From contig JASPKZ010010239.1 of assembly GCA_030220185.1 (NCBI GenBank), positions 2,746,001 to 2,810,000 on the forward strand: a DNA stretch of 64,000 bases, written 5' to 3'. Origin of the DNA: Diploptera punctata (lineage: Eukaryota; Arthropoda; Insecta; Blattodea; Blaberidae). A model generated the notes under the pieces. The model saw nothing but the letters and a program-made list of their open reading frames with translations, had not been told where the DNA came from and made no database searches. The position numbers and the translations under genes are program-made. Positions 55,575 to 64,000 of this stretch are shown piece after piece. Position 1 is the first letter of the stretch, and each line of letters begins with the position of its first letter.

Positions 55575-55709
55575 TCAACTTTTATAATATTCACCAGTTT
55601 TGAATCCTGCCGATGATGGGGCAAGTCCCGAAAGCGCTACAGTTAAATGATTAATTAAGTTGAGGAGACGGACCTTTCGGGTGAATATTCCATAATTATA
55701 TATTAATTT
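55575..55709 (+). mobile_element. 135-bp hammerhead-bearing mini-element, 13-bp TSD
   Basis: Starts TCAACTTTTATAATATTCAC and ends GGTGAATATTCCATAATT...TTAATTT, giving inverted arms ATAATATTCACC / GGTGAATATT. It contains one hammerhead-like motif and the TTGAGGAGACGGACCTTTC block. The flanking AGAATTATTATAA is a TSD inside SINE A. Both termini match the 120-bp element at 5504-5623. Confidence 0.8.
55600..55645 (+). ncRNA. Candidate hammerhead ribozyme motif with variant stem III
   Basis: CTG (55607-55609) pairs with CAG (55640-55642). The core is CCGATGA (55610-55616, U4 changed to C). Stem II GGG/CCC (55618-55620 with 55627-55629) is followed by GAAA (55630-55633) and palindromic AGCGCT (55633-55638), then A55639. 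Stem III has changed from AGGCCT while staying self-complementary. Confidence 0.6.
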
Positions 55710-55739
55710 AGAATTATTATAAAAAAAATATTACAAGTA

Positions 55740-56597
55740 AAAATCAAGGATAACCATTGACCTATAATTTATATGAACATATATTTATTGTGCTATACTT
55801 GCTTATTTATTGGGTTTACGGTCTTTTGAATCTAACGAAATCCCCTGATTCGATAGTACCAGTGATTTAGTTTGTTATTATGAGAGGCTTTGAACTTCAA
55901 AGGAACAAATAATTATATATATATATATATATACATTTTTTTATTTCTCATGAAAGTAATATGGGGATTCTTAATATAAGTTAATAGAACCACAATTTTC
56001 GATGGAAGAGGATCATAATATTTTTGTAATCTCTGTGACTTTCTATATTGACGTGAAAATAATTTGCGGGTGTTTTTAAATAAGTCCAAAAATGAAATCC
56101 TCTTAATTTATCTTCGATAACCATCGAAACAGATGATCCTATTCAATGTTTGCAGAAGAAACATTTTACCGAAAATGGTTATGATTTTTCATTTTCTCAT
56201 TTTAGTCATAGAATGACTTTATATTCCTAATGAATTTGATTCTTTGATGAAATAAAAGTATATGTCTGGTTTCTAAAGTTTAATTGCAAAAGTCTAAATT
56301 GTTGGTAATTATCGTCCAGACATGCTCATGTTAAAATGTTTATAACTGACCTCAATATCAACGCACATATAAAAAAAGACAGTCGGAAGAAAGTTGTAAG
56401 CGTAATAAAGTTATTTCATATAAAGCAAATAAACTAGAAGGTAATGAGTTTATGGTCATACATTACACTGCTAAAGCCAACTCTTAGTAATTACGTATTT
56501 TTTTTATTCGTATTAAAGTATGTGTAACTCTCATCACCGTATTTCAATTAAATTACTTAAATTGTTTTTTTATTGTTAAAATTTAGTAAACGGACAT
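55740..56597. other. Unannotated AT-rich stretch
   Basis: Short (AT)n at 55914-55934. CCTGATTCGATAGTACCAGTG at 55842-55862 is an RTE1 3' crumb on the plus strand. Confidence 0.5.
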
Positions 56598-56697
56598 ATT
56601 ATCATCATCATCATCGGCATCAAGGTTTAGGCCTTTTGGCCTATACAGGTTTAAAACAGGTAATACCATCCCTTCATAGATCAGCCAATACTACGTT
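56598..56697 (-). pseudogene. LINE 3' end remnant, (GAT)n tail
   Basis: ATC run at 56599-56615, then GCATCAAGGTTTAGGCC and CATCCCTTCATAGATCAGCC, in RTE-type 3' order on the minus strand. Confidence 0.55.
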
Positions 56698-56699
56698 TT

Positions 56700-57260
56700 C
56701 ATCATCATCATCATCATAGTACATTGACGAATTTAGGTCATTTGTTGACCTGTTTCGGTCTCAAGAGAATCACCATCCAGAAGTCTTTTGAGTGGACGTC
56801 CTAGTCTTCTTCTTCCTGCAGGTTAATATCTTAACATTTGTTTGCGTATCCTGTGTTTTTCCATTCGTTGAACATGTTGCATCCATCTTTATTCATAATC
56901 AGACATTTTGTTTTCTAGAGGTTTCATGTATATTTTTTCTAAGAGTCGTTATTTTTTGTGATCTAGTAGTATCCTGCAGTATCTCATTTCGGCAGATCTA
57001 AGTCTCTGTATATCATTCTGTAAAAACGTCCATACTTCGCAACCATACATAAGAGTTAGAAGAGCCAGTATTTTATAAACGTTTAGTCTTGAATGTTCTT
57101 GGACTAACTATGGCTTGAAGATAGAATTTATTAACCCTAAAATACTGAAAAATTTAGATATTTTTGCATTTACATCCTTTTCTTCTTCATATGAGATATT
57201 GCATCTTAGATATGTAAAGTTATTCACTTTATCCTATACGATTATTATAATTCAATGAAA
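56700..57260 (-). pseudogene. LINE C-terminus, (GAT)n tail
   Basis: The minus strand, with frame changes, gives FKILALLTLMYGCEVWTFL near 57000-57070, then RSAEMRYCRILLDHKK, and ends RPLKRLLDGDSLETETGQQ- before (GAT)n at 56698-56718. It is an RTE-type lineage, 5' truncated. Confidence 0.7.
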
Positions 57261-57295
57261 ACCCATAATATATTTTATAAACTTACTAACTATAA

Positions 57296-57480
57296 CATCA
57301 TCATCATCCAGGGATTAAGTCTGTTGGCTCTTTCAGGTTTCATGAAAGCTAGAATTGTTAAAATTGTTCAGACCATCTTCTGTATGGGCGTTTAACATTT
57401 CTCCTTCCGTGCGGTTTTTAATTTAACAAATTAGAAAAATTTCTTCTGGCATTATATCAACATGTTTTTTCCAGCCGTTC
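57296..57480 (-). pseudogene. LINE 3' end remnant, (GAT)n tail
   Basis: CATCATCATCATCCAGG then GGGCGTTTAACATTTCTCC: an old RTE-type C-terminus (PE.H.KNMLI-like) on the minus strand. Confidence 0.55.
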
Positions 57481-57876
57481 CATTACTAACTATATCAAGG
57501 GATTATTTATACAACAACTTTTGCTTCTCTAGTTGGTGGCATGCATTGAACATGGTCTATCAAACTAGTCCAGTATTTTTTCGATCATTTCCGTAATTGT
57601 TTATATATTCAGTTCATTCCAGATGTCTACGCTTCTTCTATCGTCTAACAATGTATAATCTTTTATTAATCACAGAATTTATTATATTAATTATATGTTG
57701 GGTATTTGCAGATATTATTTCTCGTGAGACTACAGGGTTTTATGTGACTTTTTAATTTTACCTAGCACCAAATAACCCCACTCACGACCCTAATGACATA
57801 AATTTTAAACTAGATATACTTGATATCGCATTGATGAAAAATATTAACATTCCCTGTGATATCACGGTACAAAATA
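57481..57876. other. Unannotated stretch
   Basis: Possibly the older 5' continuation of the previous LINE remnant (TCCAGATGTCTACGCTTC near 57620). No clear motif. Confidence 0.4.
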
Positions 57877-57976
57877 ACCTACCTGTTCTCCTCATACTAA
57901 GGTGTAGACCAAGCAGAGTCGATCCGGGAGTAGACTGTCACTGTGTTGATTATGTATCGGTTCAGTAGGATCTTTC

Positions 57977-58293
57977 CTATACTGAATCCTGGCTTCCCAT
58001 ATCTTCCGCTGCTCCAGAAATCTGTTTCTGTTCATCTCTAAATTTTTGCCATTCGACTCTAAGCTGCTGAGTTTGCCTAGAAAGCAGTTCCTATTGTTGC
58101 TGCGGTTGATGCTGTAGTCGTCGGATTTCCAGCATTTGTGGGTCCTCTGATTGTGTGGGCTGGTGTTGTTGATTGCTATTAGTAGGTCGAGCTTCAGGTG
58201 CTGGAGCACGATTCCGAGACTCTTGGAGTCTTGTGAACTGCTCCTGATCTTCAATCACATCTCTATGCTTTTTAAAACGTTTTAATTTTATTC
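57977..58293 (-). pseudogene. Gln-rich coding remnant (possible retrotransposon gag)
   Basis: The minus frame beginning upstream of 58270 reads KHRDVIEDQEQFTRLQESRN, continues Pro/Ala- and Gln-rich, meets one TAG (58093-58091, preceded by Q-P-Q-Q-Q, so probably a CAG-to-TAG change), then continues ELLSRQTQQLRVEWQKFRDE to a stop at 57979. The amphipathic, coiled-coil-like composition suggests true former coding sequence. I cannot name the family. A longer uninterrupted minus frame (57892-58254) overlaps it but looks less protein-like. Confidence 0.4.
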
Positions 58294-59236
58294 AGAAGAC
58301 CTAATAAAAGCTTGTAATTAATATAGGATATGATGAGTGTAGTAATGATCGAACTGCACGATACTCAGAGAACATAAACATTAAGGACAAATTATAAATT
58401 CAGGAATTTGGAGGAATCGAACACTTCTAACATTTAAGCATATAGCCCTGAACTTACGCCTTCAGATTACCATCTCGTTCGATATATGGTCCAATGAAAA
58501 ATGTGAATAGAGTTAATCAGCTTAAAGGTATTATTTGAGGAATAGAAGAGTATTATAAAATAATTACTTTAGGTTGACGTTCTAATGTTATAAATTAACT
58601 AACTCTTCACATTAATAAGGGTTCCAGTTGGCCTTAAGATTTTATGGAAAGTTTTATTCTTGCTTGATTTATTTACTTTAAGAAATTTTTATATGCTAGA
58701 TTTTTCTTTAACTAATATATTCTAAATGATTATTAGGTAAGGTTGCAGTGGAATGTATTAATTATTAATGTCTTGCGTGGAATTTTGAAAACATTGAAGC
58801 TGTGGAAATGGGTCTCCCGAATTACTCGCATCGAAAACCAGAAACTAGGCGTCGTAATAAACCTGGCTGGAAGATAGCTCAAGACCATAGAATCTGATGG
58901 TATCTGCTTTGAAGGGTAGTTCATTTTTTTGTCAGAAAGCATTCTAAATAAAATTTTGTTTAAAAATGCGTTGCTAATGAGACTGTATCGGCAGTTATAG
59001 CCATTTAATATGAGAAGCAAAATAAATAAAAAATGCAGAATCCTCTGGTTCTAACCTTGTGTTCTATTTAGTTTTTACAGTGAAAATAATCTAACTTTTT
59101 CCAGTAGGTTTGTCAGTGTAAGCTGTTTGGTTGATCTCCGTTCATCTCGCTGCGGAACATGGGTACTTCCTAGTGGGACATTTCTTAACCAGACTAATTA
59201 ATTACGATTATTTCCCTGCAGATGCCAATTAGGGAC
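58294..59236. other. Unannotated AT-rich stretch
   Basis: The 95-residue frame at 58733-59020 (minus) shows no known motif. Confidence 0.45.
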
Positions 59237-59245
59237 ATATTATTA

Positions 59246-59289
59246 GTATCAATTCTTCTAAAATTCACTGTAAAGCACCGTTGAGGTTA
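59246..59289 (+). mobile_element. Penelope-like element, left end (split by RTE1)
   Basis: ATTCACTGTAAAGCACCGTTGAGG carries the family end motif CCGTTGAGGT. The element continues at 62483. A 9-bp repeat ATATTATTA at 59237-59245 and 62849-62857 is a candidate TSD for the whole element. Confidence 0.5.
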
Positions 59290-62200
59290 CTTACTTACTC
59301 TTACTCACTGGCACTATCGAACCCGTAGGTTCATGGCCGCACGGACATACGCTCTCCATACATCCCTATCCTGAGCTAATGCTTTCCAATCATTCCCTGT
59401 ATAATCTACTTCCCTCAAATCATTGTTAATGTTGTTCTCCCACCTCATTCTTGGTCTACCAACTGGGCGTTTTCCTTCTGGCTTTCCTACAAGAAGTTTC
59501 AATTCACGCCTTTCATTCCCCATACGTGCAACATGTCCTGCCCATCGCAGTCTACGGGACTTAACTGTTCTTATTATATCTGGCTTCCTATAGAGACCAT
59601 GTAGTTCATTGTTATGTAGTCTTCTCCATTCACCTGTCCCTTCATCTCTCTTTGGTCCAAAAATTTTCCTAAGAACTTTATTCTCAAATACTCGTAATCT
59701 CCTTTCCTCCCTTAAAGTAAGAGTCCATGTTTCGCACCCATATAATATTACTGGTAGAATAATAGTTTTATATATTTTCAGCTTAACGTTTTTTGAAAGG
59801 AGTTGGGACATAAAAAGTCTCTGTAATGCATAATAGCATGCATTTCCAGAATTGAGCCTATGTTTAATTTCTTTGTGCATCTCATTCCTATTTGTGATTA
59901 TTGTTCCTAGGTATTTGAATTCAGCCAATTCCTCAAAATTTCCCTCATTTGTCATTAGCTGTCCATTTCCATTATATAATGTATTTCTACGTGTGACCAT
60001 ATATTTAGTTTTACTGATATTTACTTCCAGTCCTAATTTCTTAGTGTTACTCAATAGTGTGTGCGTGTTGGCCTTTAGTATCTCCTCGCTATCGGCCAGT
60101 AGTACTACATCATCAGCAAAACTAACAGCTTATTAATACCATTCAGTTGTAAGCCTTCCTCATTCTCTAAAGATTAATGGCATGCTCTAGTACAAAATTA
60201 AATAGTAGAGGAGATAGTGCATCTCCTTGCTTCAACCCATTCTGGATTTCAAAAGTGTCTGAAAACTGTTTGCCTACACGCACCCTACTTGTTGAGCCAT
60301 TTAGACACATTCGTATAAGTCTAACTAACTTTTTAGGAATTCCGAACTCCAGCAGGATACTATATAACTTCTCCCTCTTAATTGAATCATATGCTTTTTT
60401 GAAGTCTACAAATAGTTGATGTACAGTACCATTATATTCCCATTTCTTTTCTAAAATCTGTCTTATACTAAAAATCTGATCTGTTGTAGACCTGTTTCTT
60501 CTAAATGCACATTGATGATCTCCTAGAATGTCATCAATATAGTGAGTAAGTCTGCTTACTAATATATTTGTTAGAATTTTGTACGAAGTTGAAAGTAATG
60601 AGATGCCCCTATAGTTGTTGCAATCAGTTTATCTCCTTTCTTATAAATTGGTACGATAATTGATTCCTTCCATTCATCTGGAAGAGCTTCTTTTTCCCAA
60701 ATCATACTAAGCAACCAGCGTATCTTGTCCATCAATTTTTCTCCCCCTGATTTTATCAGTTCTGCTGGGATCTCATCTGAACCTGATGCTTTATACATCT
60801 TCAATTTTTCAATTGCCATTTCAACCTCTAATGCACTTGGCTCTGCGACTAGCATTTCTGCTGTCTGTAACTTATCCTCCTCAATGTCCTGTTCTGTATG
60901 TACATTTAATAGCTGATTAAAATAACTTTTCCATCTATTAATATACTCTTGGAATCTGCAATCATATCCCCATTTTCATTCCGAATTATGTTTGTTCTAG
61001 CCTGAAACCCTTTCTTCTCTTTACTAATTCCCTGATATAATTCTCTAATGTTCCTATTTTTTGCATTCATTTCAAGATCATTAATCTTCTCTCTCAAATA
61101 TTCCCTCTTCTTACTCTTTAGTAACTTGGTGGTTTCCCGTCTAACACTACCCAATTGCTCTAAATTTACCTCATTTGGCTCGTGTAACCATTTCATTTTT
61201 GCTAGCTTTCTTTTCTTTACAATGTCGGCACATTCCTCATCAAACCATTTCTTGTTTTGCCTCTTTTTTAAACAACCAATGCTTTCTGATGCTGACAATT
61301 TAATAGTATCTCTTATAGCCTCCCATTCTTTATTTATATCAGTTTCTTCTTCGTTTGCCACATTGTCATCTGAAGATTCCAGTACTTCAAATCTATTAGC
61401 AATTTTGATTTGGTATTTTTGCCGCATTTCATCATGTTTTAAGTTTTTTAATTCATATTTTACAGAATCATCTTTAGCGTTTGTTCCTCTCATAAGCGAT
61501 AGCCGTTGTCTGATTTTCACCTTGACCAGATGATGATCTGAATTGCAGTCTGTCCCTCTAACTGATCTAATATCAATGATGCTACTGTGCCAGCGTTTAT
61601 CCACTAATACATGATCTATCTGGTTCCGAGTTTCTCCATCTGGGGACGTCCAGGTGTATTTATGAATATCCTTATGCTGAAATGTTGTGCTCTTAACAAT
61701 GAGATTCTTTGATGTGGCAAATGTGACTAATCTAACCCCGTTGTCATTACTATCTTCATGAAGACTGAATTTGCCTATTGTGGTTTGAATATATCTTCCC
61801 GCCCCACTTTTGCATTTAAATCTCCTAAGACAATTTTCATATGATATCGTGAAAGGCTATCAAATAAGCATTCTAATTCTTCATAGAACTCATCCTTGAT
61901 CTTGTCATCTTTATCTTCTGTGGGGCATGTACATTTACAATTATAAATCATGTCGTTTACCATTTAGAATTATGTATGATATCCTATCACTAACAAACTT
62001 AATTCTCGGATAGCGGATAGGATCCTCCTTCTGACTAAGAAACCTGTTTCAAATGCAGGTCTTTCTGCACCCCCATAGTATAATGCAAAGCTTCCTGATT
62101 CCTGACTACCTTCTCCTGGCCACCTAACTTCCTGTAAAGCGACTATATCCAAGGGCGATTTATCCAATTCCCGCGTTAATATCTCTAGTGCCCCACTATT

Positions 62201-62482
62201 GTATAAAGTCCTAACATTCCATGTTCCTAGGAACATGTCCCTGTGTTTGAGCCTTTGGCATGGGTTCCCTGAAGTAGTCCCCGCCCGGAGAACCGAATGG
62301 GGGACTATTTGACCTCCGGAAAATTTTACCCCAGTAGAACCCATGTCCGCATTTCTCGACGGTTTTATTTTTACGGTGAAAGATCGTCACTCTTTCGACC
62401 AAGGTACTTATTTCGTCTGGCTTATCACCTTCGACCAGTCCGGCATGGGTAACCCTATCGGCAGCAATGCTACCGCCGGCAT
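59290..62482 (-). mobile_element. RTE1 LINE, near full length, 12-bp TSD
   Basis: CCGTTGAGGTTA at 59278-59289 and 62483-62494 is the TSD. The 5' end (62482) lacks about 80 bp compared with the copy at 31562. The 3' end is a (GTAA)n tail with a TTAC-to-CTTAC slip at 59296-59303. It is among the least diverged RTE1 copies here, so probably recent. Confidence 0.95.
59314..62344 (-). pseudogene. RTE1 endonuclease-reverse transcriptase (broken)
   Basis: Endonuclease: FLGTWNVRTLYNSGALEIL, D-I-V-A-L-Q-E-V-R-W (61970-62344), YHMKIVLGDLNAKVGRED (GDFN changed to GDLN), and RSVRGTDCNSDHHLVKVK with the basic linker WFDEECADIVKKRKLAKMKW (60906-61604). RT: ASGSDEIPAELIKSGGEKL (60571-60855), GDSASPCF-region, a one-base loss at the YADD box (near 60115) and EVNISKTKYMVTRRN, with the C-terminus in 59314-60054 ending MRWENNINNDLREVDY. 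Frameshifts at several points inactivate it. Confidence 0.9.
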
Positions 62483-62586
62483 CCGTTGAGGTTATGTAAT
62501 GAAATATTAAAATAAGTACCTGATATATCAGTCGTCCGCAACAAATTAAATTTCTGTTTGAAGAACGTCCTCAAGTAGTTAAAACT

Positions 62587-62632
62587 ATGTAGACTTTTCA
62601 TAATCATGTTCCATCTTCTGCATTTCATCTGA
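62587..62632 (-). ncRNA. Degraded hammerhead-like motif
   Basis: Minus strand: GCAGAAGATGGAACATG, then ATTATGAAAAGTCTACATAG. The core U4 is replaced by A (CAGAAGA) and stem III is imperfect (AAGTCT). Probably inactive. Confidence 0.45.
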
Positions 62633-62642
62633 GAAACAAACA

Positions 62643-62685
62643 AAATGTAGAAGGTGGAACATGATTCTGAAAAGCCTACTTAGTT
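62643..62685 (+). ncRNA. Degraded hammerhead-like motif
   Basis: TGTAGAAGGTGGAACATG, then ATTCTGAAAAGCCTACTTAG: the same layout with several core changes. Confidence 0.45.
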
Positions 62686-62715
62686 TTAACTATTTGAGGA
62701 ATTTATTTTTATCAA

Positions 62716-62762
62716 ATGAAATGCAGAAGATCGAACATGATTCTGAAAGACCTATATGGTTT
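62716..62762 (+). ncRNA. Degraded hammerhead-like motif
   Basis: ATGCAGAAGATCGAACATG, then ATTCTGAAAGACCTATATGG: CAGAAGA core variant, GAAA kept, stem III AGACCT imperfect. Confidence 0.45.
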
Positions 62763-62929
62763 TAACTTCTTGACGATATTTTCCAAACAGAAATTGATTT
62801 TAGTTGAGGATGACTGATATCACGTACTTATTTTAATATTTTAACATTATATTATTACAACATCGCCTCGAGGAGACACTAGTAGGATATTAACGCATTA
62901 CTAGGATAGATGAACGTCGGTTAAATTTT

Positions 62930-63106
62930 TCTCAGAGATCTTTTATTTATATTTGAGGTTCTATTACGAGCCTGAAAATCTTCACACTTGAGATCCACGG
63001 CCTAAACGTCCTTCCCTGAGGGCTTTTCTCTTGGATTTTTCAAACCTAAAAATCTCTCGACCTGGCCGGGTTGGCAGCCGCGACCCTCGCAACGAACATA
63101 ACCAAC
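62930..63106 (-). mobile_element. SINE D head, diverged
   Basis: On the minus strand: GCGAGGGTCGCGGCTGCC, CCCGGCCAGGTCGAGAG and CCTCAGGGAAGGACGTTTAG, then CCGTGGATCTCAAGTG, in SINE D order. Confidence 0.65.
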
Positions 63107-64000
63107 AGAAGGACAAATCAATCTAGAGTTATACTTCGTAATTTGTTTATTTTCTCAAAGCGATTAGAGTAAAGTTTGATGATTTCATTATAACGTCTAT
63201 TTCAAGGAAAGTAGTTTTAATTTCCTCAAAAATACGCTACTGTAAGTTTATAAGATAGACTGGTCTTGTATCTGAACCAACTCCCTTTATTTAGCATTGC
63301 GGCCCTATGAGTCTAGCCTAAGCTTCTCAGATGACAGATTTCCGATCTATAGAGCCTTCGTCCTCCATCTTTTCATTCTCAGCAGATATAGGTCTTCTTC
63401 CACATCAAAGATTTATGTAAGTCTGGGTCTCCCTCTCCTTCTGGTACCTCCTATTTTTCTTTTATAATCATCTTAACCATTCTCTGATTATTAATTCATT
63501 GAACATATTCATGTCATTTTAACCTTCGAAATTTTATAAATGCTATAATATCTAGTATATTGTACTTACTCATGATTTCATTGTTAGACTTGATTCTCTA
63601 GGAATCATTTCTCATACTTTGGCCCATAAATTCATCTGATTGTTTTCCTCTCCAAAGTCGTATTTTTGTGACTTAGGGCCGGTCTCACCAACATAGGTAA
63701 CTGTATTACGCCAGTTTAACCTATGCAAAACACAAGGGAAACCTGGAGAAATACAGTTACCTCTGTTGGTGAAATCAACCCTTAACCAATCTGCGTTTAT
63801 AAACCAACTACAAATCAAAATAGTAGTTTCTTTTAAAAAATACATAAATGGATTCATATTGGGTCACGTGAGTATATTCTTATTGGAAAACCAAAGAGTA
63901 AAAAATCGACGTTTCTTGCTCATATTTTTTCAACCAATAAAAATAATGTGCTGCTAATCATTAACACATAAACTTTATACCTTCTAGTAAACAGTAATGA
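63107..64000. other. Unannotated stretch
   Basis: AT-rich. 63290-63600 has LINE-like phrases (CCTCCTATTTTTCTTTTATAATC, ATTCATTGAACATATTCATG) that may be a very old minus-strand RTE-type C-terminus. 63680-63790 contains an imperfect inverted repeat (CCAACATAGGTAACTGTATT / ATACAGTTACCTCTGTTGG). Confidence 0.4.

Larger units (their letters stand above)
55262..55727 (+). mobile_element. SINE A with 12-bp TSD, interrupted by hammerhead mini-element
   Basis: ATATTACAAGTA at 55250-55261 and 55728-55739 bounds SINE A (head GGGCCCGGGTTCCATTCCCG). Its 3' end AGAATTATTATAA is duplicated at 55562-55574 and 55710-55722 around the 135-bp insert. The SINE then finishes with an A run. Confidence 0.85.
62483..62848. 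mobile_element. Penelope-like inverted element with three hammerhead-related motifs
   Basis: GTACCTGATATATCAGTCGTCC at the left pairs with GGATGACTGATATCACGTAC at the right. The arms include AGTAGTTAAAACTATGTAG / CTACTTAGTTTTAACTATT. Three motif copies are present, one minus and two plus, so one arm was duplicated. No coding frame. Confidence 0.65.

Noticed and set aside
63680..63790. Inverted repeat ACATAGGTAACTG / CAGTTACCTCTG
   Set aside because: Short and imperfect, with no TSD or second copy. Mentioned only as a note in the flanking stretch.

Overview
The window looks like repeat-dominated, AT-rich nuclear DNA from an arthropod, most likely an insect. The C-terminal reverse-transcriptase peptides resemble ones I remember from cockroach (Periplaneta-type) gene models. 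That assignment is recall plus inference and was not searched. There is no bacterial-style gene packing, no rRNA, no CRISPR array and no convincing intact host protein-coding gene. Almost everything recognisable is a transposable element: non-LTR retrotransposons (LINEs), tRNA-headed SINEs, Helitron-like elements, fold-back elements and microsatellites.

The commonest LINE (called RTE1 here) has an APE-type endonuclease, a reverse transcriptase (RT) with a YADD box, a C-terminus carrying GRPRMRWE, and a (GTAA)n tail. The most complete copies are at 28382-31562 and 59290-62482, both on the minus strand. Broken, truncated or internally deleted copies lie at 7860-9150, 14191-15215, 32588-36677, 38455-39305, 50715-50910, 52325-52440 and 54041-55040. 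A second group of LINE 3' ends carries an H..RM...R.P motif followed by GRP..RW, and ends in (GAA)n or (GAT)n. CR1/Jockey-like LINEs are at 18430-20735 and 25210-25990. Another CR1-like LINE at 33437-35579 is nested inside an RTE1 copy that itself sits in a Jockey-like copy.

At least five tRNA-headed SINE families (A to E here) recur in both orientations. Three SINE A copies have clear 10-13 bp target-site duplications (TSDs), and a fourth has a 12-bp TSD and a nested insertion. Two tRNA-like genes at 6493-6565 and 6996-7068 lie in a near-perfect 280-bp inverted repeat bounded by a 12-bp TSD.

The most interesting system is a dispersed family of small hairpin elements at 5504-5623, about 13735-13820, 23954-24123, 44003-44523, 51470-51770, 55575-55709 and 59246-62848 (interrupted). 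Most share a motif with the architecture of a minimal type I hammerhead ribozyme: CUGANGA, a short stem II, GAAA, a self-complementary stem III (AGGCCU or AGCGCU), then A and a short stem I. The helices co-vary between copies. Five copies have TSDs or TSD candidates, and several have inverted, LTR-like arms. This fits the LTR-like repeats of Penelope-like elements or retrozymes, but no Penelope RT or GIY-YIG gene is visible here. The small non-autonomous units (120-170 bp, one without the ribozyme core) may be an undescribed family.

The stretches between elements are AT-rich and mostly featureless. One GC-richer open frame (23792-23953, resuming at 24137) is split by a hammerhead element and is the only hint of a possible host exon.
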